From positions 6,262,001 through 6,326,000 of the forward strand of contig NZ_CP107995.1 of NCBI RefSeq assembly GCF_036116635.1: a stretch of 64,000 bases of DNA, written 5' to 3'. The notes under the pieces are model-generated. The model had not been told where the DNA came from, ran no database searches, and worked only from the letters and a program-made list of their open reading frames with translations. This document shows, in pieces, positions 1 to 7,897 of the stretch (position 1 is the stretch's first letter; the number at the start of each line of letters is the position of its first letter). The translations under genes and the position numbers were made by a program. This stretch comes from Amycolatopsis sp. NBC_00345 (GTDB lineage: Bacteria > Actinomycetota > Actinomycetes > Mycobacteriales > Pseudonocardiaceae).

Positions 1-421
1 GCTCCAGCCCGGTCACCGGGTAGTCGGCGACACTGCGGATCGAGTCGATGTTCGCGCCCATGCCCGCGAGCCGCCGCGCCACCTCGGAGAACGCCCGCGC
101 CGTCACCGGGCGGCCCAGCATCACCAGAACGTGTGACGAATCGCGGCGGCCGAGCGCGAACGGGTCCACGCCGATCGCGTTGCCGATCCGGACGTCCACC
201 TGCATGCCGACGCTGGCCATCGCCTGTTCCACGGACTCCTGCAGGCCCTCCGGGTCGCGGTACACGCCGGCGAGCACCCCGAGCACGAGCTGCCCGCGGA
301 TCACGACCTGCTCGACGTCGAGCACGTCGACGTCGTGCCGCGTGAGCACGGCGAACAGCACGGACGAGACACCGGGCTTGTCGGGGCCGGTCGTGGTGAT
401 CAGGACGGGCGTCTGGGTCAC
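1..421 (-). CDS. serB: phosphoserine phosphatase SerB, N-terminal part (runs off the window)
   Basis: About 140 N-terminal residues are visible from a GTG start at 421; the rest, including the HAD phosphatase domain, lies outside the window. The start reads VTQTPVLITTTGPDKPG, a typical ACT-domain opening, and a second ACT-like segment begins near residue 95 (SSHVLVMLGRPVTA). Actinobacterial SerB proteins such as M. tuberculosis SerB2 carry tandem ACT domains that sense serine, and serB next to ctaD is also the mycobacterial order. The role would be the last step of serine synthesis. The catalytic DxDxT motif cannot be checked here. Confidence 0.88.
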   Translation of the reverse strand, partial: MTQTPVLITTTGPDKPGVSSVLFAVLTRHDVDVLDVEQVVIRGQLVLGVLAGVYRDPEGLQESVEQAMASVGMQVDVRIGNAIGVDPFALGRRDSSHVLVMLGRPVTARAFSEVARRLAGMGANIDSIRSVADYPVTGLE

Positions 422-493
422 TGGGCTCTATCCCTCGTTCGGCGCGGTCTCCTGGCAACGATCAGTCTGGCCTGCCGGACCTGGACACAAAAA

Positions 494-531
494 GGGCGCG
501 TGCCCGGCTTCACACCTGCCGGGCACGCGCC
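494..531. terminator. hairpin terminator between ctaD and serB
   Basis: A perfect 14-bp stem (495-508 with 518-531, GC-rich) encloses a 9-nt loop. It is flanked by A-runs on the left and T-runs on the right, so it could act in both directions. It follows the ctaD stop on the minus strand and separates ctaD from serB. Confidence 0.8.
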
Positions 532-553
532 TTTTCGAATCCAACGGGCGTTA

Positions 554-2329
554 CTACTGCTCGCCCGAGTTGTCCTTGTCGTGGTCACCCGGCATGGTCG
601 CGTCGACCAGCTTCTGCGACGGCGCGCCATGGCCGTTGCGTGGCTTGCCGAAGAAGCCGATCTCACCCTCGGCGTGCAGCCGCTCGACCATGTGCGGATA
701 GTGCAGCTCGAACGCGGGCCGCTCGGACCGGATCCGGGGCAGCTCGGTGAAGTTGTGCCGCGGCGGCGGGCAGGACGTGGCCCACTCGAGCGAGTTTCCG
801 TAGCCCCACGGGTCGTCGACCGTGACGATCTCGCCGTAGCGGTAGCTCTTGAACACGTTCCAGATGAACGGCAGCGTCGAGGCACCGAGGATGTACGCGC
901 CGATCGTGGAGATCGTGTTCAGCGTGGTGAACCCGTCGCTGGCCAGGTAGTCGGCGTACCGCCGGGGCATGCCCTCCGCGCCCAGCCAGTGCTGGACCAG
1001 GAAGGTGCCGTGGAAGCCGATGAACGTGGTCCAGAAGTGCCACTTGCCGAGCTTCTCGTCCATCATCCGGCCGGTGATCTTCGGGAACCAGAAGTAGATC
1101 CCGGCGAAGGTCGCGAACACGATGGTGCCGTAGAGGACGTAGTGGAAGTGCGCCACCACGAAGTAGCTGTCCGACACGTGGAAGTCGATCGCCGGCGCGG
1201 CCAGCAGGATGCCGGTCAGGCCACCGAAGAGGAACGTGACGATGAAGCCCATCGAGAAGATCATCGGCGTCTCGAAGGACAGCTGGCCCTTCCACATCGT
1301 GCCGATCCAGTTGAAGAACTTCACGCCGGTCGGGACCGCGATCAGGAACGTCATGAAGGAGAAGAACGGCAGCAGGACCGCGCCGGTGGCGTACATGTGG
1401 TGCGCCCACACCGCCACGGACAGGGCCGCGATCGCCAGCGTCGCGAAGACCAGGCCCTTGTAACCGAAGATCGGCTTCCGGCTGAACACCGGGAAGATCT
1501 CGGACACGATCCCGAAGAATGGTAGAGCGACGATATATACCTCTGGATGGCCGAAGAACCAGAATAGGTGCTGCCAGAGGATCACGCCGCCGTTGGCTGG
1601 ATCGAAGACGTGTGCGCCGAGATGCCGGTCGGCCAGCAGGCCCATCAGGGCCGCGGTCAGGATCGGGAACGCCAGCAGGATCAGGATGCTGGTGACCAGG
1701 ATGTTCCAGGTGAAGATCGGCATCCGGAACATCGTCATGCCCGGGGCGCGCAGGCAGATCACCGTGGTGACCATGTTGACGCCACCGAGGATGGTGCCCA
1801 GACCGGACACGACCAGACCGGAGATCCACAGGTCCGCGCCGACGCCCGGCGAGTGGATCGCGTCCGACAGCGGGGTGTAGGCGAACCAGCCGAAGTCGGC
1901 GGCGCCACCCGGGGTCAGGAAGCCGGAGAGGACGATCAGGCCGCCGAAGAGGTACAGCCAGTACGAGAACGCGTTCAGCCGCGGGAACGCCACGTCCGGC
2001 GAGCCGATCTGCAGCGGCAGGATGAAGTTCGCGAATCCGAAGAGGATCGGCGTCGCGTACAGCAGCAGCATGATCGTGCCGTGCATGGTAAACAGCTGGT
2101 TGTACTGCTCTTGCGACAGGAACTGCTGGCCCGGCCGGGCCAGCTCCGTGCGGATGAGCATCGCCATCGCGCCGCCCGCCATGAAGAAGGCGAACGACGT
2201 GACCAGGTACATGATGCCGATCTGCTTGTGGTCCGTCGTGCGGAACAACCGCAGCAGGTACGAACCCTTAACCGACTCGCGCGCGGGGTACGGGCGCGTT
2301 GCGATCGGCTTGGGGGCTACGGCCGTCAC
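554..2329 (-). CDS. ctaD: cytochrome c oxidase subunit I (aa3 type)
   Basis: Catalytic subunit of the aa3 terminal oxidase, a 12-helix membrane protein that reduces oxygen and pumps protons. Visible ligands include the low-spin heme histidine in TMHGTIM, the CuB histidine with its cross-linked tyrosine in GHPEVYI, the CuB pair in AHHMY, and the heme histidines in VAHFHYV. Reading can extend to a GTG at 2344, but the GTG at 2329 is preferred. It has GGAGG five bases upstream and gives the expected VTAVAPK...RPYPAR opening seen in mycobacterial CtaD, for 591 residues. No ctaC/E or qcr genes are nearby, which is normal because ctaD is usually unlinked in actinobacteria. Confidence 0.97.
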   Translation of the reverse strand: MTAVAPKPIATRPYPARESVKGSYLLRLFRTTDHKQIGIMYLVTSFAFFMAGGAMAMLIRTELARPGQQFLSQEQYNQLFTMHGTIMLLLYATPILFGFANFILPLQIGSPDVAFPRLNAFSYWLYLFGGLIVLSGFLTPGGAADFGWFAYTPLSDAIHSPGVGADLWISGLVVSGLGTILGGVNMVTTVICLRAPGMTMFRMPIFTWNILVTSILILLAFPILTAALMGLLADRHLGAHVFDPANGGVILWQHLFWFFGHPEVYIVALPFFGIVSEIFPVFSRKPIFGYKGLVFATLAIAALSVAVWAHHMYATGAVLLPFFSFMTFLIAVPTGVKFFNWIGTMWKGQLSFETPMIFSMGFIVTFLFGGLTGILLAAPAIDFHVSDSYFVVAHFHYVLYGTIVFATFAGIYFWFPKITGRMMDEKLGKWHFWTTFIGFHGTFLVQHWLGAEGMPRRYADYLASDGFTTLNTISTIGAYILGASTLPFIWNVFKSYRYGEIVTVDDPWGYGNSLEWATSCPPPRHNFTELPRIRSERPAFELHYPHMVERLHAEGEIGFFGKPRNGHGAPSQKLVDATMPGDHDKDNSGEQ

Positions 2330-2466
2330 TCCTGCCTCCAACACTGAAGCCTTGTGGTGGTCAACATCCGGGACACCGAAGGGTCAGGCAGGCCTGATCC
2401 GGCGGCTAGGTGGGATCGTAGCCCTCGCTACCGACAGTCGCGCGCACCGGCTGGTTAGATCACCGC

Positions 2467-3297
2467 ATGACCGACCCCTACACGGCTTCGGCGGTGGCGG
2501 CGGCGACCGCGGTGGCCCGGCGGCTGGGGTTGCCGGCCGGCTCGCCGGAGGTGCTGCACGAGCGGTCGAACGTGCTGGTGAGAATGGGTCACGTGGTGGC
2601 GCGGGTGCCTGCCACCACGCTGCTCATGCGCCCCGACGCGACGGCGTGGCTGGAGCGCGACGTGGCACTGTCGGCGTTTCTCACCGAGCGTGATGTGCGC
2701 GTCGTCTCACCCACCACGGATCCCCCGGCCGGTCCGCATTTCGCCGAGGGCCTGCCGGTCACGCTCTGGCACTGGACGCCGCACGATCCGGACCATCGGC
2801 ACAGGCCGGACGAGGTCGCGAATTCACTCGCCCGGGTCCACTCCGCGCTGCGCGACTTTCCCGGCGAACTGCCCATTCGGGGACCGTTCGCGGAACTGGA
2901 GACGATGCTCCGGCTCCACGGCGACGCCATGGACGGGGCGGCGGAACGGATTCGCGCGGAGGCCGCCCGGATCGAGGCGGAACTGCCGGCGGCGCCCGTG
3001 CAGGCGCTGCACGGGGACGCACACCCGGGCAACCTCATCGCGACCGCGGACGGGCCGGGCTGGCTCGACTTCGAGGACACCTGGCGCGGCCCGCTCGCGT
3101 GGGATCTCGCGATCCTGGCGAAGCAGGGCGGACCGGACCTGCTCGCCGCGTATCCGGCCGAAGTGGACGAAGCCGCCATCGCGTCGTACCTGAGGCTGCG
3201 CGAGCTTTTCGCCGTGGGCTGGCGGTTCCTGATCGCGAAACGGTTCCCGCACCGGCGCGGCGAGGCCCGCGCGGCGCTGGCCGGCTACTTCGGCTGA
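2467..3297 (+). CDS. aminoglycoside phosphotransferase (APH)-fold kinase family protein
   Basis: 276 residues. The catalytic Brenner motif HGDAHPGN lies near residue 182, followed by the metal-binding WLDFED at about residue 196, the standard order in the APH/choline-kinase family. The N-terminal half resembles the small kinase lobe, but I see no clear nucleotide-binding lysine motif. Such proteins are abundant in actinobacteria and phosphorylate small molecules; the substrate cannot be told from sequence, and antibiotic resistance should not be assumed. It is divergent from ctaD and convergent with the following hydrolase. Confidence 0.85.
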   Translation: MTDPYTASAVAAATAVARRLGLPAGSPEVLHERSNVLVRMGHVVARVPATTLLMRPDATAWLERDVALSAFLTERDVRVVSPTTDPPAGPHFAEGLPVTLWHWTPHDPDHRHRPDEVANSLARVHSALRDFPGELPIRGPFAELETMLRLHGDAMDGAAERIRAEAARIEAELPAAPVQALHGDAHPGNLIATADGPGWLDFEDTWRGPLAWDLAILAKQGGPDLLAAYPAEVDEAAIASYLRLRELFAVGWRFLIAKRFPHRRGEARAALAGYFG

Positions 3298-3334
3298 GCG
3301 GATTTCAGCCGGGTTTTTCAGCCTGACGGGTACT

Positions 3335-4078
3335 TCAGCTGACCGGGTACCAGCCGAGGATCGCCTCCACGACCCCCGCGGGGTCTTCCAGCGGCGTCAG
3401 GTGACCGGCGCCGGGGAGCACGACGAGGGTGGCGTCGGGGAGGGCGCCGACCATCGTGTTCGCGGCTTCGGGCGGGGTGAGTGCGTCCTGCTCGCCGACG
3501 ATCACCAGCGCCGGAACGTTGGCGTCACGCAGCAACTCGACGGAGTCCGGCCGGGCGCGGAGGGCGCGCGCCGCCCAGGCGACCCCGGCGGGCGGCTGCT
3601 CGTCGATCAGGCCGCGCACGCGCTCGACGACGTCCGGCGCGGCGGTGCCGGCCAGCAGATTGGGCAGGTTGGCCTCGGCGAGCCAGCCGGCGACGCCCTC
3701 GGCCTCGGCCCGTTCCGCGACGTCCAGCCGGGCCCGCGCGGCTTCGGGCGTGTCGGCGGTCGCCTTGGTGTCGATGAGCACGAGGCCGCCGACGCGTTCA
3801 GGGGCGAGACGCAGCACGGCCATCGTCAGGTATCCGCCCATCGAGCAGCCGCCGAGCACCACGCGGTCCAGCTCCAGGCGGTCGAGCAGCGCGACGACGT
3901 CGCGGGCGGCGTCGTCCAGGCTCGGCTCGCGGCCGGTTTCGGGCAGCGGGCTGCGGCCGAGGCCGCGCTGGTCGGGCGTGACGAGCCGGACGCGCTCGGC
4001 GAGCGGCGCCCGCACCGGGTCCCACATCCGGGCGTCGAGCGGGAAGGCGTGCAACAGGAGCAGGGGCAGTTCGGTCAT
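3335..4078 (-). CDS. alpha/beta hydrolase
   Basis: 247 residues from the ATG at 4078 (MTELPLLLLHAFPLD); an ATG three codons upstream at 4087 is also possible. The oxyanion-hole HAFPLD, nucleophile elbow GGCSMGGYL (Ser in G-x-S-x-G), acidic segment before PPEAA and the C-terminal GAGHLTPLE histidine form a complete catalytic triad. The opening resembles the 3-oxoadipate enol-lactonase/PcaD branch, but no catechol pathway genes are nearby, so the substrate is open. The gene is divergent from the acetyltransferase starting at 4119. Confidence 0.85.
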   Translation of the reverse strand: MTELPLLLLHAFPLDARMWDPVRAPLAERVRLVTPDQRGLGRSPLPETGREPSLDDAARDVVALLDRLELDRVVLGGCSMGGYLTMAVLRLAPERVGGLVLIDTKATADTPEAARARLDVAERAEAEGVAGWLAEANLPNLLAGTAAPDVVERVRGLIDEQPPAGVAWAARALRARPDSVELLRDANVPALVIVGEQDALTPPEAANTMVGALPDATLVVLPGAGHLTPLEDPAGVVEAILGWYPVS

Positions 4079-4118
4079 GCCCGCCATTTTGTCGGACCGC
4101 GGGGCTACGTTCGGGGAT

Positions 4119-4619
4119 GTGCTGACGGAGATCAAGACCGAACGGCTGCTGCTCCACCCGTTCCGCGAGGCGGACCGGGTGGAGATGGTGGCCATCGAAA
4201 CCGACCCGAGAACCAACCGCTACCGCGTGGACCCGCCGGACGGACCGGCCGCGGAGCAGCAGTTCGACAGCTGGCTGGCGCACTGGAGGGAACACGGTTA
4301 CGGCTACCTGGCCGTCCGCGACCATCACGGTCCCGCCCTGCTCGGCATGTCGGGCGTCCGCCTGCGCGACTTCCGGGGCGAGAAGGTGCTGAACCTGGGC
4401 TACCGCTTCCACCCGTCGGCGTGGGGCAAGGGCTACGCGGTGGAGGCGGCGAGCGCGTCAGTGGACTGGGCGGAGCGCGAACTGGCCCCGGCGCCGGTGC
4501 TGATCTCGGTGAACGTCATCAACAAGCCGTCCCTGCGCGTCGCCGAACGCCTGGGCTTCACGAACTACGAGGAGACGACGTACGAGGACGGTGCCGTGGT
4601 CCGGAACTTCCGGCGGTGA
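4119..4619 (+). CDS. GNAT family N-acetyltransferase
   Basis: 166 residues from a GTG start (VLTEIKTERLLL), the usual opening of the RimJ/RimL-like branch. The acetyl-CoA-binding stretch RFHPSAWGKGYAVEA lies mid-protein and is followed by NVINKPSLRVAERLGF, the conserved C-terminal GNAT segment. Members acetylate protein N-termini or small amines; the target is unknown. The 40-bp divergent gap to the hydrolase probably holds both promoters. Confidence 0.88.
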   Translation: MLTEIKTERLLLHPFREADRVEMVAIETDPRTNRYRVDPPDGPAAEQQFDSWLAHWREHGYGYLAVRDHHGPALLGMSGVRLRDFRGEKVLNLGYRFHPSAWGKGYAVEAASASVDWAERELAPAPVLISVNVINKPSLRVAERLGFTNYEETTYEDGAVVRNFRR

Positions 4620-4697
4620 GGGGGGTCGGCGGCCGGTGACCAGCAGCCGGGCCGCTCGTGGCGCACCCGGCTTGGAGTGGGTGTGGGCCCCGGCGGG

Positions 4698-5099
4698 GTC
4701 ATCGGCCAGTGGCGGATGGGCCGACGGGGTATGGGCTCCGGCGGCGTGCGCTCCGGCGGAGCCATCAGCGGCAGCGGACTGGACCGGCGAGGGCATGATC
4801 AGCAGCGTGGCCCCGGGCGGGAGTCATCACCCAGCGGCAGGCAGGGTCATCGGTTAGCGGCGGGTGGGCCGACGGGGGATCAGCGACGGCGTGGGCTCCG
4901 GCGGCGTGCGCTCAGGTGGAGCCATTATCAGCGGTGGGCTGGACCGGCGAAGGCATGACCAGCAGCGTGGCCCCGGGCGGAGTCATCACCCAGCGACAGG
5001 CGGGGTCATCACCAGCGACGTGAGCCCGGCGGAACCATCACCCAGCAATGCGAGCCCGGCGGAACCACCACTCAGCGACAGGGTGGACCGGCGAGGCCA
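4698..5099. repeat. decayed tandem direct repeats next to a small zinc-protein gene
   Basis: Two long degenerate copies (about 4711-4858 and 4866-5010) share blocks such as GGGCCGACGGGG, GGCTCCGGCGGCGTGCGCTC, GGACTGGACCGGCGA or close variants, and CAGCGTGGCCCCGGGCGG. Shorter CCCGGCGGAACCA units follow to 5099. The block TCATC-n-AGCGGCGGGTGGGCCGAC also matches the last bases of the adjacent coding region at about 5098-5122, suggesting the array grew from that gene's 3' end. No plausible gene lies here; ORFs through the repeats are low-complexity. Confidence 0.7.
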
Positions 5100-5405
5100 T
5101 CACCAGCGGCGGGTGGGCCGTCGGCGGCCGCGCGCGTCCCAGCAGGCGCGGTGCCAGTGGCGGCGGTCGGCGACTGAGCCGGTTTCGTCGGCGGGCCAGA
5201 CCACCACGTGCGGGGTGCCGGGGCGGATCTCGTGGTCGCAGCCCGGGCAGCGGTAGGTCTTGGCGGCGTGCGAGCCGGGCACGGTGCGGACCAGCCAGTC
5301 CCCGTCCTGGCCGGACTCGGAGTGCGCCCAGCCGCTGGTGGCGCCGATGTCGGGACGGTCGGCGCGACCGGGACGGTCACGCCCGGGGCGATTACGTCGG
5401 GGCAC
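5100..5405 (-). CDS. small zinc-ribbon-like protein (often annotated 'ATP/GTP-binding protein' in actinobacteria)
   Basis: 101 residues from the GTG at 5405 (VPRRNRPGRDRPGR). A basic arginine-rich N-terminus is followed by YRCPGCDHEIRPG and a later HWHRACW, giving CxxC plus HxH/C residues able to bind one zinc. The usual database name is not backed by any nucleotide-binding motif I can see. The function is unknown; nucleic-acid or ribosome association would fit the basic tail. The reading frame can be extended upstream to 5624, but that part is low-complexity repeat DNA. Confidence 0.65.
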   Translation of the reverse strand: MPRRNRPGRDRPGRADRPDIGATSGWAHSESGQDGDWLVRTVPGSHAAKTYRCPGCDHEIRPGTPHVVVWPADETGSVADRRHWHRACWDARGRRRPTRRW

Positions 5406-5469
5406 ACCGAAAACGGTAACCGGCGGCTGAGCACGGCCGCGCGGGAGTCTCGCCCCGCCCACGGGAATC

Positions 5470-5943
5470 CGCCGGCCATCAGCTCTGGGCGAGGACCGCT
5501 CCCCACTCGCCATCAGCCTCGGACGAGGGCCCGCAGCCCGCACTCGGCCAGCCTCGGACCGGGGCCCTCGGACCGCGCTCGGCCAGCCTCGGACGGGGGC
5601 CCGCAGCTCGCCCGCAGTCAGCATCGGACGAAACCCAGTGGGCCTTCCCCAGCCTGCATAGCCCGCGCGGGGTCAACCTTGAACGAGGACCAGCAGACCG
5701 CCCCTAACCCTCGACAGCTCACCCGCCCTCAGCCCCGGGCAAACCTGCGAACCACTCCGGCTCTCCCCCTCCGCAGCCCACCCGCCATCAGCCCGAGCAA
5801 ACCAGCGGACCACTCCCCGCCCTCCACAGCCCACCCGCCATCAGCCCTGGGCGAGAACCAGCGGACCGCTCCACTCCACAGCCGCCAACAACCCTGCGCG
5901 AGGACCGGCCAACTGCTCCCTGCCTTCTGCGGCAAGCCCGCAG
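5470..5943. repeat. degenerate tandem array resembling the 3' end of the downstream phosphatase-fold gene
   Basis: About ten imperfect units starting CAGCC-C/T-TGGGCGAG, often followed by ACCAGCGGACCGCTCC, occur at 30-65-bp steps. Clear copies begin near 5479, 5514, 5550, 5586, 5676, 5740, 5790, 5842 and 5889. The last match is inside the coding end of the next gene (CAGCCTTGGGCGAG at 5945-5958, which includes its stop region). The array therefore looks like serial duplication and decay of that gene's tail. No gene is supported in this gap. Confidence 0.7.
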
Positions 5944-7074
5944 TCAGCCTTGGGCGAGCGCCAGCGGGACCAGTTGCTCGGCCTCCGTCAGGGAGCCGTG
6001 CTGGCCGATGAGGGATGACTCGACGGCCTCGGCGAGTTCGCGGACCAGGCCGAAAGTCCCGGTTGCCGCGGCGACGACGTTGCCGATGCGCGGGCGGACG
6101 CGGTCGCTCACCTGGTGGCCGAACCAGCCGCGCTCGATGGCCTCGTCGCGGGGCAGGACCCAAGCCCGGTCGCCGAGGACGGTGCGCCACGCGGCCAGCA
6201 CGTCAGCCGCCGCGCCGGGCTCGGTGTAGACGTGGCGGGCGCGCACCTCGCCGCCGAACGTGCGGACGCCGTCGAGCAGCTCGGGAGTGTCGTCGAGGTC
6301 CAGTTTCTCCTCGACGGTCACCATTCCGTGATCCGCCACCACTGCCAGCAGAGCACCAGGCGGCAGACCGTCCACAAGGGACTCCACGAGCCGGTCGACG
6401 TGCCGCAGCTGCATGCGCCACGCCGTCGAACCGGGGCCGTACAGATGCCCCAGCATGTCCAGTTCACTGTGGTACGCATAGCAAAACGAGCGCGACGACA
6501 GCACGTCCAGCGTCCGCGCGGCCAGATCGCCCAGCGCGTGCACACCGGCGTAACGCGCGCCGCTCTGCGTCGCCCGGGTCAGCGCCGTGTCCGCGAACTG
6601 CGCCGACGACACCACCACCGCGTCGATGCCGGCCGCCGACGCGCGTTCGAACGTCGTCGGCAACGGCTGCACCTCCCGCGGCGGCAGGGCACCGCGCAGG
6701 TCGCTGCCGTCGGTGTGGGAACGCCAGCGCAACGCGTTCAGCACGCCCGTCCCCGGCACCTCGAAGGTGTAGCCGACCATGCCGTGCTCCCCCGACGCCA
6801 GGCCGGTGCCGATCGCCGCCACCCCCGCCGCGGTCGTCGAGGGAAAGCCGACGCGCAACGGTCGCTTCGCGAGTTCCGCGAGCACAGGCGCGTCGGCGGC
6901 GTGTTCGGCGAGCAGCTGCCAGCCGAGCCCGTCGATGAGCAGCACGCACGCACTGCTCGCCTCGGGCAGCGAGAGGGTGCTCACCTCCCCCGGCACGCCG
7001 AGCGAGCCGAGCAGCGCCGGGACAACCTGACCGAGGTGCGGGAGATCCGCGAGCTGAGGAACATCCACCCGCAC
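5944..7074 (-). CDS. alkaline-phosphatase-superfamily protein (nucleotide pyrophosphatase/phosphodiesterase type)
   Basis: 376 residues from a GTG at 7074; a GTG two codons later is equally possible. Superfamily metal ligands appear in order: LLIDGLGW (Asp) near 48, the FPSTTA nucleophile threonine near 79, ELDMLGH (Asp/His) near 205, and VVADHGM (Asp-His) near 245. This is the AP-fold phosphodiesterase pattern. There is no signal peptide, so it is probably cytoplasmic. The substrate is unknown. Its last codons appear to have seeded the repeat array downstream at 5470-5943. Confidence 0.85.
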   Translation of the reverse strand: MRVDVPQLADLPHLGQVVPALLGSLGVPGEVSTLSLPEASSACVLLIDGLGWQLLAEHAADAPVLAELAKRPLRVGFPSTTAAGVAAIGTGLASGEHGMVGYTFEVPGTGVLNALRWRSHTDGSDLRGALPPREVQPLPTTFERASAAGIDAVVVSSAQFADTALTRATQSGARYAGVHALGDLAARTLDVLSSRSFCYAYHSELDMLGHLYGPGSTAWRMQLRHVDRLVESLVDGLPPGALLAVVADHGMVTVEEKLDLDDTPELLDGVRTFGGEVRARHVYTEPGAAADVLAAWRTVLGDRAWVLPRDEAIERGWFGHQVSDRVRPRIGNVVAAATGTFGLVRELAEAVESSLIGQHGSLTEAEQLVPLALAQG

Positions 7075-7155
7075 AGCTTCCCACCGGACGGCATCGCCCG
7101 GGCATCACCCCTGCACCGCACTTCGACCGGCCGCTTCCCACTCAGCCCCTGTCCC

Positions 7156-7205
7156 CACAGCACAGCACAGCACCGCACAGCACCGCACAGCACCGCACAG
7201 CACCG
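7156..7205. repeat. short tandem repeat of CACAG/CACCG
   Basis: Three CACAG units are followed by alternating CACCG-CACAG units (10-bp period, about four copies), nearly perfect, in the gap between the phosphatase-fold gene and fmdB-like gene. The low decay implies recent slippage. The remainder of 7075-7371 shows no gene. Confidence 0.85.
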
Positions 7206-7371
7206 AGCACCACACCGCCACACTTGCGCGACCGCTCTCCGTCCACGCACCACCCGCAAGGCTTGCCCACAGGCGCTTCCCCGGCACCAACCGCGGCAGC
7301 ACAGCCCCGCCCGGCCACTCTCCACCTGGGCGGCGCTTCCCACGCGTGGCCCCGGCGGCGATAATCGCGCC

Positions 7372-7575
7372 ATGCCCACCTACGCCTACCGCTGCCGCGA
7401 CTGCACCGGGACCTTCGAGCTGCAACGGCCGATGAGCGAATCCGCCGCGCCGGCGCCCTGCCCCGAGGGGCACTCGGACACGGTGAAGCTGCTGACCACC
7501 GTCGCTCTCACCGGGTCGGCCGCTGCCCCCGCTTCCTCGGGCGGCGGCTGCTGCGGTGGCGGCTGCTGCGGCTGA
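7372..7575 (+). CDS. FmdB-family zinc-ribbon protein
   Basis: 67 residues, MPTYAYRCRDC opening typical of the FmdB/CxxC_CxxC_SSSS family. The first knuckle is CRDC; the second differs from the usual CPxCG and reads PCPEGH, so a histidine may replace one cysteine. The C-terminus GGGCCGGGCCG is a cysteine/glycine tail common in actinobacterial members. FmdB was named for a regulator of formamidase, but the general role is unknown. It is followed by repeat-rich DNA. Confidence 0.85.
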   Translation: MPTYAYRCRDCTGTFELQRPMSESAAPAPCPEGHSDTVKLLTTVALTGSAAAPASSGGGCCGGGCCG

Positions 7576-7659
7576 CGACCGGCGGCTTGCGCTCAAACAC
7601 CTGAGCCGGACGCCGAACGCTCGCCCACGCCGCGGCATCGGGCAGCCGCGACATCGGGC

Positions 7660-7835
7660 TGCCACAGCGACCATCTGCAACCGCGGCAGTGACCAGCGGG
7701 CCGCACGCCGTCATAGCGACCACCGGCGGCCGCGGAGTGACCGGCAGCAGCGACGGTGATCCTCGGGCCGCACGGCGCCACAGCGACCACCGGCAGTAAC
7801 CATCGGGCCGCGCCGCGACCACCGGCAGCAACCCC
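7660..7835. repeat. degenerate tandem repeats between fmdB-like gene and the PLP enzyme
   Basis: Units built around AGCGACCACCGGC and a following CATCGGGCCGC or GCGGGCCGC recur about four times at 35-65-bp spacing. The first unit resembles the fmdB-like stop region (TGACGACCGGCGGC at 7573-7586), so it may be another gene-tail-derived array, though less clearly than those at 4698 and 5470. No gene is seen in 7576-7897. Confidence 0.55.
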
Positions 7836-7897
7836 GCCGCCCGCCAAGCGCGGCAGGGACCACAGGCAGGCCGCCAAGTAAGCGCCGCCCGGAAGCG

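Noticed and set aside
2467..3297. Aminoglycoside resistance gene
   Set aside because: Only the general APH kinase fold is shown; this family has many housekeeping members in actinobacteria.
7156..7205. CRISPR-like repetition
   Set aside because: Units are 5-10 bp with no unique spacers, so this is a minisatellite; no cas genes are present.
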